Assembly (NCBI GenBank): GCA_021372575.1
Contig: JAJFUE010000028.1
Coordinates: forward strand, 1 to 57,307
DNA from: a bacterium
GTDB taxonomy: Bacteria > Sumerlaeota > Sumerlaeia > MVZB01
Direction: 5' to 3'
DNA length: 57,307 nucleotides
Shown in pieces: positions 35,149-43,493 of the stretch (position 1 is its first letter; every line of letters begins with the position of its first letter). Both the position numbers and the translations under genes were made by a program. The notes under the pieces were generated by a model. The model saw only the letters and a program-made list of their open reading frames with translations. It was not told where the DNA came from and made no database searches.

Positions 35149-36687
35149 TTACGGATGGCCGGCTTCGCCGATGTGGGTCAGGTCGAGCACGATCCGCTCG
35201 ATCTGGCCGCGGAGGATCTTCGCCGGCGCGCGCGAGCCGTTCACCATGATCACGAAATACACGCCGTTGCCCGAGGGCGACTCGGTCCAGCCCGCGATCG
35301 CCTCGAGGCCTTCCGACGAGGTGACGACGGCGTGCAGCGGCGCCCTGGAATCGAACCGCCCGGCCAGCACGCCCTCGCCGGCATGCGGCACAAAAGAAAC
35401 GAACCTCGCGCCGTTTTCCTGCCGGGATGCGCGCCGCATGAGGTCGATCACGTTTTCGGCGGTCAGCCGGTCGAACGCCGAGCGGCCGGAGCCGTCAAAC
35501 AGGCGCGTCGGCGCATGCGGCAGCAGCAGTTGCCGCCCGAGGTAATCGCTCCGCGCGGCGCGGCCGCTTTCGAAATTGCCGCGCTGCCCGTCGGCCTTCA
35601 TCCCCATCGCCTTCAGGAGAACCTCGGCCTCGAGCGCCGAATCGTTCCGCAGCATGTTATCGACGATCTTCGACAGCGGCGCCGAACGACGCCGGTCGAG
35701 CACGGTCGTCCGGCTCGGCATCGCGTCGTCGGCGACGGTCGCGCTCGAGCAGCCCTTGCCCTCGACTTTCACCCCATTTTCGATCAGCCGTTGCTTCAGC
35801 GCCTCGGCGAAAAAGCGCCCCGGGTCCTCGATCGCCGCACGGTCGTGCGCCGCCGTCTTTACGGGCAGGTCCCCGCCGACCGAGATCAGGTTGCCCTGTT
35901 CGACGCGCTTATAGACGCGCTCGCGCCGCATGTTCTCGGCGGTCTTGACGTGATTGGCGAAGAACAGGTATTCGCCGATGTCGGGAAATACCTTGCACGT
36001 CGCCGCCTTGCCCGGCTTGCGGATCTTGTCGTAGGTGATGTCGAGCACGTTGTTGTTGAAGTTCACCGCGGAGATGCTCGGCAGGTCGGCCGCGCCGATT
36101 CGCTGCATCGGCCACCCCGGCCCATACCAGTCGTTGTCGAACGCGCGCGCGTCGGCAACCACCGCGCCGGTGACCTTCTTGATTTTCTGATCCTTGATCT
36201 TTCCGACCCAGCCGTCCAAAACCTTCGTCAACGCCGCCTCGCTCATGTATTGCGAGGAAAGCGACGGATCGCCGTTGGAGCGAATCACGATCGACCCGGT
36301 CAGCGTCTTCTCTTGATTGTCGATCTGGCCCGCATAGCCGATCTCGGTCGTGAACTGGTAATCCGGCCCAAGCAGGTCGAGCGCCGCGGCGGCCGTGAAT
36401 AACTGCACGAGCGAGCCGGGCTGCATGAACTTGTCGGCCTGCCGCGAATACAACACCTACGGCGAGTTGAAGTCGGCGACCATGATCGCGAGCTGGCCGT
36501 CGCCCCAGTCCATGTCCTTCATGAGGCCCGCCAGGCGCTTGCCGACGGGCGTCTCGGTCGTGTCGGTGGTCTCCGCCGACATGCGCGCCGCCGCGGCGTT
36601 CACGGCGCCCGCGACCGCATGCCTGGCCGGCATCAACAGGATGACCATCGCCAGGATGCAGGCAATCCGAACAAATTTCTGAGTCAT
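35149..36687 (-). pseudogene. PBP4/DacB-like (peptidase family S13) protein with in-frame amber codon and lost active site
   Basis: Read from ATG 36687, the frame opens with a signal peptide, reaches DFNSP, meets TAG at 36459-36457, and continues for 435 more codons that align naturally (VLYSRQADKFMQPGS...). PBP4 landmarks are clear: LFTAAAALDLLGP, NGDPSLSS, GPGW, DGSGRSAFDRLTAENV. Yet each catalytic motif is changed: SxxK reads SLVQ, SxN reads SAL (about residue 273 counted from 36456), and KTG reads VVT (about 377-379). So even with readthrough it should not be a D,D-carboxypeptidase. Either a decaying gene or a pseudoenzyme with a recent nonsense change or sequencing error. It lies 23 nt downstream of panD. 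Confidence 0.8.
36457..36687 (-). CDS. N-terminal fragment of the PBP4-like gene (signal peptide plus about 50 residues)
   Basis: 76 residues if the TAG is obeyed: signal peptide (VRIACILAMVILLMPARHAVA) and the start of the mature domain up to DFNSP. It cannot fold as a PBP4 domain alone. It is listed so the break is explicit; the downstream piece (from GTG 36456) would have no signal peptide. Confidence 0.55.
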   Translation of the reverse strand: MTQKFVRIACILAMVILLMPARHAVAGAVNAAAARMSAETTDTTETPVGKRLAGLMKDMDWGDGQLAIMVADFNSP

Positions 36688-36710
36688 GTGGGGTGATCCT
36701 CAGGGACCGA

Positions 36711-37112
36711 TCAGCATTCGTGGTCGCGGTCGCGCGGGACCGGTTGCGGGATTTCGTTGATGATTTCGCGGATGTCGTTGTCGTCGTCGAGCAGGACCAG
36801 CCGGGGCTTGTGCCGCCGGGCCTCTTCGGCCTCCATGTCGCAATAGGCGATGATGATGACCTTGTCGCCGATCTGGGCCAGCCGCGCCGCCGCGCCATTG
36901 AGGCAAATCATACGCGATCCGGGCTCGCCGGCATAGGTGTAAGTTTCGAACCGCGCCCCGGTGTTCAGGTTGACGACCTGGACTTTCTCGAACGGAAGGA
37001 TCCCGGACGCGTCGAGCAGTTCCTCGTCGATCGTGATCGAGCCTTCGTAATCAAGCCGGGCCTGCGTGATCGTGGCCCGGTGGAGCTTGCATTTGCACAT
37101 CGTCAGGCGCAT
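36711..37112 (-). CDS. panD: aspartate 1-decarboxylase proenzyme
   Basis: 133 residues. Makes beta-alanine for pantothenate/CoA. The self-cleavage site is the Gly-Ser of YEGSITID, which yields the pyruvoyl group; [12 protein letters not shown] and the [10 protein letters not shown] motif with GDKVIIIAY are typical. I choose ATG 37112 (MRLTMCKCK), with GAGGA about ten bases upstream; the frame extends to 37184 but that part is not PanD-like. A C-terminal acidic extension follows the usual end. Confidence 0.93.
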   Translation of the reverse strand: MRLTMCKCKLHRATITQARLDYEGSITIDEELLDASGILPFEKVQVVNLNTGARFETYTYAGEPGSRMICLNGAAARLAQIGDKVIIIAYCDMEAEEARRHKPRLVLLDDDNDIREIINEIPQPVPRDRDHEC

Positions 37113-37453
37113 CGGAATGAATTCCTCGGTGAACGGCAACTCGCGGCCGCATCCCAAAGGCGGCCCCGAGCAACAGATTAGCAAAATTCGAAGGTTAATA
37201 GAAATTGAAAATCAAATTCAATATCACAAGATACACGAAAAGAAGTCAGTATGCTTGCAGTCTCGACATCGATATTTGCGGGGGGCTGATGAAGCGCGCG
37301 CGCTGAAAGCGCAACAAGAATAAAGCCCGGGGCAAAGCGAAGCGACGCCCCGGGTCAGGCCGCAAGAATCCACGAGCTCTGCAAGAGCAGAAGAAATCGT
37401 GCGAGTTCTTATCTTTCGCGCTTAAATTTTCATCTCTCATCTTTCATCTTTCA
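37113..37453. other. intergenic region upstream of panD
   Basis: Contains about 80 nt of AT-rich sequence next to panD (37170-37260), where its promoter probably lies, then a REP-like module (37298-37405) and a heptamer array (37430-37456) that belongs to the end of the M20 peptidase gene. No coding sequence seen. Confidence 0.6.
37298..37405. repeat. REP-like module, single orientation
   Basis: GCGCTGAAAGCGC (37300-37312), then the stem CCCGGGGC/GCCCCGGG (37326-37333 and 37347-37354) with the loop AAAGCGAAGCGAC, then a degenerate third arm near 37373-37395. Same order and spacing as the modules at 26.4 and 41.2 kb. Confidence 0.87.
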
Positions 37454-37456
37454 TCA
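37430..37456 (-). repeat. stop-codon-anchored TGA heptamer array after the M20 peptidase gene
   Basis: On the minus strand the peptidase stop (TGA 37456-37454) is followed by TGA at offsets 3, 10, 17 and 24, a 7-nt period with units TGAAAGA, TGAAAGA, TGAGAGA. All three frames are closed. Same rule as the frr, lysS, SPW and kinase arrays, but a different unit and the opposite strand. Confidence 0.8.
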
Positions 37457-38809
37457 TTCCCCAAAATACTCCGCCGCGAAGTGCGCAATGGCCAGCGCGC
37501 ACGGCAGCAGCATCCGGGCCTCGATCGACTCGTCGATGCAGTGGATGCCGAGCCGCGTGCGGTCGGCGTCGGGGTGGATCAGCTGGAACCCATACACCGG
37601 CGTCCCGAGCCCGCGCACATACCGCGCGTCCGTGGCGCCGATGCACCACGTCGGCACGATGGCGATCGGCTTGCCCAGCGCCCGCGCCGCGGCATTCTCG
37701 AATATCTCGCCCAGCCGCGGGTCCCAATTCGACACGCTCGGCGGGCAATCGGCGATCACCGCGAACTCGACGCCGTCGAGCCCCTCGACGAGCCGTTTCG
37801 CGATCTTGCGGACCGTCTTGAGATCGTTGCCCGGCAGCGTGCGCACGTCGCACGTCAGCAACGCCTCGTTCGGCAGCACGTTGTTCACCACGCCGCTCTG
37901 GAACATCGTCGGCGTGAACGTGTTGCGCGTCTGGCCGCGCAGCGAATTGGCCAGCGACGGATTCTTTTTCTCGATGCGCCGGAGCGCCTTGTCGATGTTC
38001 TTGGGGCCGACCGGCTCTTTCAGTTCCGCCCACTCGCGCGCGTATTTCAGGATCGGCGATTTGAAGCTCAGCGGCGCGTCCCACTTCTGGATCCGCTCGA
38101 CGAGCCGCGTCAGGAGCAGAAGCGGGTTTTCGCGTCCCCACGGCGACGACGCATGGCCGCCGGCGCCGCGCGCGCGGAATTCGACCACGTATTTGCCCTT
38201 GTCTCCGGCGCTGACGATGTTGATCGGCAGGTCGCCGCCCATCCGGCCAAGCGAACTGCCGCCACCCTCGCAGATCGAAAGATCGGCCTTCAACAGTTCC
38301 CCGTGCTTGTCGGCCAGGTAGCCGAATCCATGCTCGCCGCCGGTTTCCTCGTCCGCCCCGACCGCGAGCCGGATCTTGCCGTTGATGCCGAGTTTCTTGA
38401 GACAGGCCAGCGCGAAGATCTGCGCCGCGACCATCATCTTGCAATCGTTCGACCCGCGCCCCCAGATGCGCCCTTCGGCCATTTCCGCGCTGAACGGCGG
38501 ATACTGCCACGCCGATTCGTCGCCGACCGGCACGACGTCGCTGTGGCTCATCCACAGGATCGTGCGCGGACCCTCGCCGGCCTCGGCGATCAGGTTGGCG
38601 CGCCCGGGAACCCCCTCGAGCTCGCGCGAATCGATCCCCGCGCGCGCTTTCAGCCACCCCGCGGCCAGCGATGTCAGGCGCGATTCCTGCGCCGAGACGC
38701 CGTCGCCGGTGTTGATCGTCGGAATGCGCACCAACTCCCGGTGCAGCTCGATCAGTTCGTCCTCGCGCGCCGCAAATTCCTCGGCGATCCGCTCATGAAT
38801 GTTGGCCAT
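37454..38809 (-). CDS. M20-family metallopeptidase (dipeptidase/deacylase)
   Basis: 451 residues. Di-zinc ligands are visible: H in WMSHSDVVP, bridging D in WGRGSNDCK, the DEETGG glutamate pair, and a distal D/H region. The lid (dimerisation) domain lies about residues 185-310. M20 members are dipeptidases, carboxypeptidases or acyl-amino-acid deacylases; the subfamily looks like the ArgE/DapE/CPG2 type but the substrate is not readable. The coding strand is opposite to the histidine kinase, giving a divergent promoter region of about 140 nt. Confidence 0.9.
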   Translation of the reverse strand: MANIHERIAEEFAAREDELIELHRELVRIPTINTGDGVSAQESRLTSLAAGWLKARAGIDSRELEGVPGRANLIAEAGEGPRTILWMSHSDVVPVGDESAWQYPPFSAEMAEGRIWGRGSNDCKMMVAAQIFALACLKKLGINGKIRLAVGADEETGGEHGFGYLADKHGELLKADLSICEGGGSSLGRMGGDLPINIVSAGDKGKYVVEFRARGAGGHASSPWGRENPLLLLTRLVERIQKWDAPLSFKSPILKYAREWAELKEPVGPKNIDKALRRIEKKNPSLANSLRGQTRNTFTPTMFQSGVVNNVLPNEALLTCDVRTLPGNDLKTVRKIAKRLVEGLDGVEFAVIADCPPSVSNWDPRLGEIFENAAARALGKPIAIVPTWCIGATDARYVRGLGTPVYGFQLIHPDADRTRLGIHCIDESIEARMLLPCALAIAHFAAEYFGE

Positions 38810-38952
38810 GGCTCCCCTTGCCTTCGTTTTGATATGAGCAATTTACCACAATCGTCCTGGTGTGTGAAGGCGGGACCGCGAACCCATCTTGACTCAGTCT
38901 TGCCGACTGTATCAAAATGGGACAGAACGCGATATCGAAGGGTGTGTTCATC

Positions 38953-40230
38953 ATGGTCGATGGCGCCGGCTTTAAAGACAGATTCCTATCCAAGCTGGAC
39001 AGGCTCGATCCGGACCAGATCCAGAATTACCTCACCCACCTGCTCGGCCAAAAGCAACTCATGCAGACCGTGTTCGATCACCTCGACGAGGGGATCGTGG
39101 TGACCGACCCCAACCTGCGCATGCTGTTCATCAACCGGCGCGCGCGCGCCATGCTCGGCATGAGCCGGCAACGCTCGATTGTCGGCGACGACCTTATTGC
39201 GCGCATGCCGAACGATCACGCGCTCGCCTCCACCGTCGAATCGTTGCGCGGCCACCCGCGAACGATCGAGAGCTACGAAAGCAGCTACGGCCCGAACGAC
39301 CAGCGCACCGTCAGCATCACGACCCTCCTGATGCGCGATCCCGCCGCCGCGGACGACGAGGAAAACCAGCTCCTGATCCTGATCCTGCGCGACGTCACCG
39401 ACCGCGTCCAGCGCGAGAGCGAAAAGGCCCGCGCGCGGCGGCTGATCTCGATGGCGACGCTCACCTCCGGCATCGCGCACGAAATCAAGAACCCGCTCAA
39501 CTCGATCAACATCCACGCCCAACAGCTCGAGATCGAGATCGAGAACGCCCGCGAGCGCGGCGCCTCCGAAATCGAGCTGGCCCCGTTCAACCGCGCCAGC
39601 CGTGTCATTCTCGAAGAAACGTCGCGCCTGGCGCGCATCGTCGATGAATTCCTCCTTGCCGCGCGGCCGATCTCGCCCACCCTTGAGCCGCTCGATCTGC
39701 GCGTCATCTTCGGCCAGCTCGACCGCATCTTCCGCCCCGAGTGCGACCGTTGCCGCATCGAGCTGCGCATGTCGTCGGATCCCGACCTGCCGCCGGTCAT
39801 GATGGACGCGCACCTGATGCTGCAGGCCCTGCGCAACCTCGTGCGCAACGCCATCGACGCCCTCTGCGACCCCGACTGGCGCAACAGCCGCACGGCCGAG
39901 TTCGTCCCGCGCGTCCTCGTCGAGAGCCGCCTCAGCGCCGACGCCGTGCAGATCATCATCGAGGACAATGGCCCCGGCATCCCCGAGGGCACGCTCGAGC
40001 ATATTTTCGAGCCGTACTTCACGACCAAGCCCTCCGGCACCGGCCTGGGTCTGATGGTTGTCTATCGCATCGTCGCCGAGCACCACGGCGCCATGCACGT
40101 CGATACGCACCCCGGCGAAGGCAGCCGCTTCATCATCTCATTGCCATTGCACCAGAAGCCGATCCGCCTTCTGTCGCAGGGCGAACCCCAAGCCTCCCCC
40201 GTCGCGGTGCAGGGAAAGAAGAAGCGGTGA
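38953..40230 (+). CDS. NtrB-like PAS-domain sensor histidine kinase
   Basis: 425 residues, no membrane segment. A PAS domain (about 35-150, HLDEGIVVTDPNLRMLFIN) is followed by HisKA with the phospho-acceptor H176 in GIAHEIKNPLNS, and HATPase_c with RNLVRNAIDAL, DNGPGIP and FTTKPSGTGLGL. A cytosolic signal is likely. ATG 38953 has AAGGGTG about nine bases upstream; ATG 38917 is in frame without one. The natural partner is the sigma-54 regulator at 41281, but a RAYT/REP island lies between them. Confidence 0.92.
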   Translation: MVDGAGFKDRFLSKLDRLDPDQIQNYLTHLLGQKQLMQTVFDHLDEGIVVTDPNLRMLFINRRARAMLGMSRQRSIVGDDLIARMPNDHALASTVESLRGHPRTIESYESSYGPNDQRTVSITTLLMRDPAAADDEENQLLILILRDVTDRVQRESEKARARRLISMATLTSGIAHEIKNPLNSINIHAQQLEIEIENARERGASEIELAPFNRASRVILEETSRLARIVDEFLLAARPISPTLEPLDLRVIFGQLDRIFRPECDRCRIELRMSSDPDLPPVMMDAHLMLQALRNLVRNAIDALCDPDWRNSRTAEFVPRVLVESRLSADAVQIIIEDNGPGIPEGTLEHIFEPYFTTKPSGTGLGLMVVYRIVAEHHGAMHVDTHPGEGSRFIISLPLHQKPIRLLSQGEPQASPVAVQGKKKR

Positions 40231-40300
40231 ATCGTGAATCGCGAATCGTGGATCGTGGATTGCGGATCGTGAATGTGGATCGTAAATAAATCGTGGATAA
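40228..40300 (+). repeat. stop-codon-anchored TGA heptamer array after the histidine kinase
   Basis: From the stop (TGA 40228) the series continues with TGA 40235, CGA 40242, TGG 40249, TGG 40256, CGG 40263 and TGA 40270, all 7 nt apart. It then slips by one base and continues as TGG 40276 and TAA 40283. Units are ATCG-based, like the frr and lysS arrays. Confidence 0.85.
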
Positions 40301-40320
40301 AATGTGGAATTGGCCATCAA

Positions 40321-40515
40321 CCAAACGATTCATCATGACGCGAACGAACGGCAACAACCCAGCGCTAAAAGCGCGAGAGAAAGCGAACAACCATATCGCA
40401 ATCCAAATCGAGGCGAGAGTGAGGAAAAAACCAAACGATTTTGCCACGCCCCGAACGATGGGCATCACGCCAGCGCTGAAAGCGCGGGAGAAAGCAACCG
40501 ACCATGTCGCAATCC
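40321..40515 (+). repeat. two imperfect 84-nt direct repeats left of the RAYT gene
   Basis: Copy 1 (40321-40404) and copy 2 (40431-40515) share CCAAACGATT, a GCGCTRAAAGCGC palindrome (40362-40374; 40473-40485), GAGAAAGC and CCATRTCGCAATCC. Copy 2 contains the RAYT start codon (ATG 40504), and copy 1 has ATA at the same place. The duplication therefore includes the first 12 nt of the gene. Confidence 0.85.
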
Positions 40516-40956
40516 CTGGTCCAGATGTATGTCCACCTCATCTTCTCGACCAAGAACCGGGTGAATTTCATTCATCCCGATCTTCGCGCCGATCTTTGTG
40601 CCTATATGGGCGCCACGCTTCGCAATTTGGAATCACCGGCGATCAGCATCAATTGCGTTTCGGATCATATTCGCATTCTATATTCGCATTCGAAAAAGTT
40701 GACGCTCATTAAACTGCTTGAGGAAATCAAAAAAGAATCGTCGAAATGGACAAAGACAAAAGGCGATGATTTGGCGAAATTCTACTGGCAAACAGGATAC
40801 GGAGCATTTTCCGTCAGCGCTTCACGGGTGCCAAACGTGAAGCTTTACATCGAGAACCAGGAAAATCATCATAAACGCGTTTCCTTTCAGGACGAATTGC
40901 GTCAATTTTTTAAGGAATATGGAATAACGTGGGATGAACGTTATGTTTGGGACTGA
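40504..40956 (+). CDS. REP-associated tyrosine transposase (IS200-like Y1 family), HUH motif degraded
   Basis: 150 residues, full length for this small RAYT group: MSQSLVQMYVHLIFSTKNR start, catalytic-tyrosine helix with Y115 (VKLYIENQENHH), GYGAFSVS, and the family ending DERYVWD. The usual metal-binding His-hydrophobic-His is H55-I56-R57 (SDHIRIL), a one-base change of CAC to CGC. In characterised Y1 transposases both histidines are needed, so it may be inactive. AT-richer than its neighbours and embedded in REP-like repeats on both sides, which supports a mobile origin. Confidence 0.88.
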   Translation: MSQSLVQMYVHLIFSTKNRVNFIHPDLRADLCAYMGATLRNLESPAISINCVSDHIRILYSHSKKLTLIKLLEEIKKESSKWTKTKGDDLAKFYWQTGYGAFSVSASRVPNVKLYIENQENHHKRVSFQDELRQFFKEYGITWDERYVWD

Positions 40957-40961
40957 TTTCT

Positions 40962-41260
40962 CTCGCTCTTTCAGAGCTCGGGTGTTTTGGTCCCCGTACC
41001 TGGGGCGGCGCTGCGCTCTGCCCCAGGCTATATTCTTGTTGCGCTTTCAGCGCGCGCGTTTTGATCAAGGGAATGGTAAGCAACCAATCCATCACTATCA
41101 TGAAAGAGAAAAAAAGAAGCCGAACGGAATTGCCGAAGAGCAACGGAGCATAAAACAACCTAGCGCTGAAAGCGCGATAAGAATATAGCCCGGGGCAGAG
41201 CGAAGCGACGCCCCGGGTCAGGCGGACCAAAAACCCAAGCGCTGAAAGCGCGAGAGAAAT
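40962..41260. repeat. REP-like modules right of the RAYT gene, head-to-head
   Basis: Just after the RAYT stop: inverted module with stem CCTGGGGC/GCCCCAGG (40999-41027) and GCGCTTTCAGCGC (41041-41053). After about 110 nt of AT-rich filler comes a direct module: GCGCTGAAAGCGC (41163-41175), CCCGGGGC/GCCCCGGG (41189-41217) and GCGCTGAAAGCGC (41239-41251). The last copy ends 30 nt before the response-regulator start. Confidence 0.9.
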
Positions 41261-41280
41261 TCTTTTAAAAGCACAATTCA

Positions 41281-42630
41281 ATGAAACCCACCATCCTCAT
41301 TGTTGATGACGAAAAGAACACCCGCGAGGGGCTCAAATGGTCGCTCGAATCGGGCGATTATGAAATCCTGCTCGCGGCCAACGGGCGCGAGGCCTACGAC
41401 CTGTTTCAAAAGCATCCGGTCGATCTCGTCCTGACCGACCTCAAGATGCCCGACATGGACGGCCTCGAGCTGCTCAAGAAACTCAAGGCCGACGACCCGC
41501 AGGTCGCGGTCATCATGCTCACCGCGCACGGCACGATCGAGAACGCCGTCGAGGCGATGAACCTCGGCGCGATGCACTACCAGACGAAGCCGGTCGATCT
41601 CAAGGAACTCAAGATCAAGGTCGCGCAGGCGCTCGAGGGCCGCCGGCTCGCGATCGAAAACGAGCAGCTCAAATCGCAGCTCAGCGAACGCTACGCGTTC
41701 CACAACATCATCGGCCGCTCGCCGGTCATGGAGCGCATCTTCCAGATCGTGCGCCAGGTCGCGCCGACCCGCGCCACCGTCCTCATCCAGGGCGAAAGCG
41801 GCACCGGCAAGGAACTCATCGCCAACGCGATCCATTTGAATTCGCCGCGCGCGCGGCGGCCGTTCGTCGCCATCAACTGCGGAGCGCTCGCCCCGACGCT
41901 CCTCGAAAGCGAGCTCTTCGGCTACGAGAAGGGCGCCTTCACCAACGCGCTCAAGACCAAGCCCGGCCGTTTCGAGGTCGCCGACGGCGGCACGATCTTC
42001 CTCGACGAGATCAGCGAGACGAGCCCCGAATTCCAGGTCAAGCTCCTGCGCGTGCTGCAGGACCAGACGTTCGAACGCGTCGGCGGAGTCGCCCCGATCA
42101 AGGTCGATGTGCGCGTGCTGGCCGCGACCAACCGCGACCTCAAGGCCCGCGTCGCCGAGGGCAAATTCCGCGAGGACCTCTTCTACCGCCTGAACGTCGT
42201 CACGGTCGAGCTGCCCCCGCTACGCGATCGCCGCGACGACATCCCGCTTCTCGTCGAGTCGTTCAAGCGCGAGTTCGCGCAGGCCAACAACCGCCCCGAG
42301 CTCAACATCTCGACCAAGGCGATGCAGCTCCTGCAGGATTTTGACTGGCCCGGCAACGTGCGCCAGTTGCGTAATGTCATCGAGGGTCTGGTCGTTATGA
42401 ACAGCGGGCGCGAGGTCGCCCCCCGCGACCTGCCCCCCGAAATCTCCCGCGCCCAACCGGCCAAGGGCGCCGTGCACCTGCGCCTCGGCATGACGATGGC
42501 CGACGCCGAGCGCGAACTCATCAAGGCCACGCTTGCCGAACACGACGGCAACCGCGCCCAAACCGCGCGCATCCTCGGCATCGGCCGCAAAACCCTCTAT
42601 CGAAAGATGGAAGAGTATGGCTTGTCATGA
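41281..42630 (+). CDS. NtrC-like sigma-54 response regulator with GAFTNA loop
   Basis: 449 residues: REC domain (D9/D10, phospho-acceptor D53 in VLTDLKMPD), AAA+ core with Walker A GESGTGKE and Walker B GGTIFLDEISET, Fis-type HTH at the C-terminus (NRAQTARILGIG). The sigma-54-contacting loop reads GAFTNA (residues 218-223) instead of GAFTGA. Probable partner of the NtrB-like kinase at 38953. No clear Shine-Dalgarno; a REP module ends 30 nt upstream. It overlaps the methyltransferase gene by four bases. Confidence 0.93.
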   Translation: MKPTILIVDDEKNTREGLKWSLESGDYEILLAANGREAYDLFQKHPVDLVLTDLKMPDMDGLELLKKLKADDPQVAVIMLTAHGTIENAVEAMNLGAMHYQTKPVDLKELKIKVAQALEGRRLAIENEQLKSQLSERYAFHNIIGRSPVMERIFQIVRQVAPTRATVLIQGESGTGKELIANAIHLNSPRARRPFVAINCGALAPTLLESELFGYEKGAFTNALKTKPGRFEVADGGTIFLDEISETSPEFQVKLLRVLQDQTFERVGGVAPIKVDVRVLAATNRDLKARVAEGKFREDLFYRLNVVTVELPPLRDRRDDIPLLVESFKREFAQANNRPELNISTKAMQLLQDFDWPGNVRQLRNVIEGLVVMNSGREVAPRDLPPEISRAQPAKGAVHLRLGMTMADAERELIKATLAEHDGNRAQTARILGIGRKTLYRKMEEYGLS

Positions 42631-43439
42631 TTGAGAATCAGGATCTCACGCAGGCCGAGCGCGGCGACTGGTTTCGCCGTGCGTTCGATGACCAGTACGC
42701 GGACCTCTACGCGCACCGCAACCTGATCGAGGCCGCGCGCGCCGTGAGGCTCCTGCACCGCGTGCTCAGGCTCGAGGCCGACATGGCGGTGCTCGATCTG
42801 TGCTGCGGCCCGGGCCGCCACCTGCATTTCCTCGGCCGCGGCGTGCGCCGCGCCGTGGGGCTCGATCTCTCACCGGCGCTGCTGCGCCGCGCCGCGCTGC
42901 ACTGGCGCGCCGACGACATCGAAAGCGAGGAAGGCCTTGGCCCGAGCCGCCGCCGCGCGATGCTCGTGCGCGCCGACATGCGCCGCCTGCCGCTCGCCGA
43001 CGCCTCGTTCGACCGCGTCGTCAATCTCTTCACGAGTTTCGGCTATTTCATGGACGACGCGGACAATCACTTCGTCCTCGAGGAAATCTCGCGCGTTTTA
43101 CGCACCGGCGGCATGCTCGCGATCGACCTCATGAACCGCGAGGCTCTCCTTGCGAACCTTGTCCCGTTCAGCGAGCGCCTCATGGCCGGCAAGCGCCGCC
43201 TCGTCGAGCGCCGCCGCTGGGATCATCCGACACGGCGCATCGTCAAGGAAATCGAACTCTTCGACACCGACGGCTCCGCCGAGCGCTGGCACGAGTCGGT
43301 GCGCGTCTATGATCCGGCCGAACTCGAGTCGATGCTGCGCGCCGCCGGCCTCGAACCAGCCGACCGCTTCGGCGACTACGACGGCTCCCCCTGGGCGCCC
43401 GAGTCGCCGCGGCTGCTGGTCATTGCGCGCAAGCAATAA
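42627..43439 (+). CDS. class I SAM-dependent methyltransferase
   Basis: 270 residues. The SAM motif I VLDLCCGPGRHLHFL (about residue 55), motif II VGLDLSPALL, a motif IV-like FDRVVNLFTSFGYF and the SRVLRTGGMLAID strand are clear. Close to the UbiE/small-molecule methyltransferase fold, with no feature that fixes the substrate. The start overlaps the regulator stop (ATGA), implying co-expression with the two-component genes. C-terminus ends PRLLVIARK. Confidence 0.88.
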   Translation: MIENQDLTQAERGDWFRRAFDDQYADLYAHRNLIEAARAVRLLHRVLRLEADMAVLDLCCGPGRHLHFLGRGVRRAVGLDLSPALLRRAALHWRADDIESEEGLGPSRRRAMLVRADMRRLPLADASFDRVVNLFTSFGYFMDDADNHFVLEEISRVLRTGGMLAIDLMNREALLANLVPFSERLMAGKRRLVERRRWDHPTRRIVKEIELFDTDGSAERWHESVRVYDPAELESMLRAAGLEPADRFGDYDGSPWAPESPRLLVIARKQ

Positions 43440-43440
43440 A

Positions 43441-43469
43441 GCGGGCCGGTTCGCAATGAACCGGCCCGC
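43441..43469. terminator. bidirectional hairpin between convergent genes
   Basis: A perfect 12-bp stem, GCGGGCCGGTTC / GAACCGGCCCGC, with a 5-nt loop begins two bases after the methyltransferase stop. The MFS gene ends at 43494 on the other strand. No U-tract on either side; a terminator role is likely from position and strength. Confidence 0.7.
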
Positions 43470-43493
43470 CTTGCATCAATACACGCGATGGCA

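Noticed and set aside
36457-36459. TAG as pyrrolysine or recoded codon
   Set aside because: A single in-frame TAG in a gene that has already lost its active site is no evidence for recoding. TAG would have to be seen in conserved genes.
38889-38915. TTGACT...TATCAA promoter before the histidine kinase
   Set aside because: The spacer is only 15 nt, so the match is weak; not listed as a feature.
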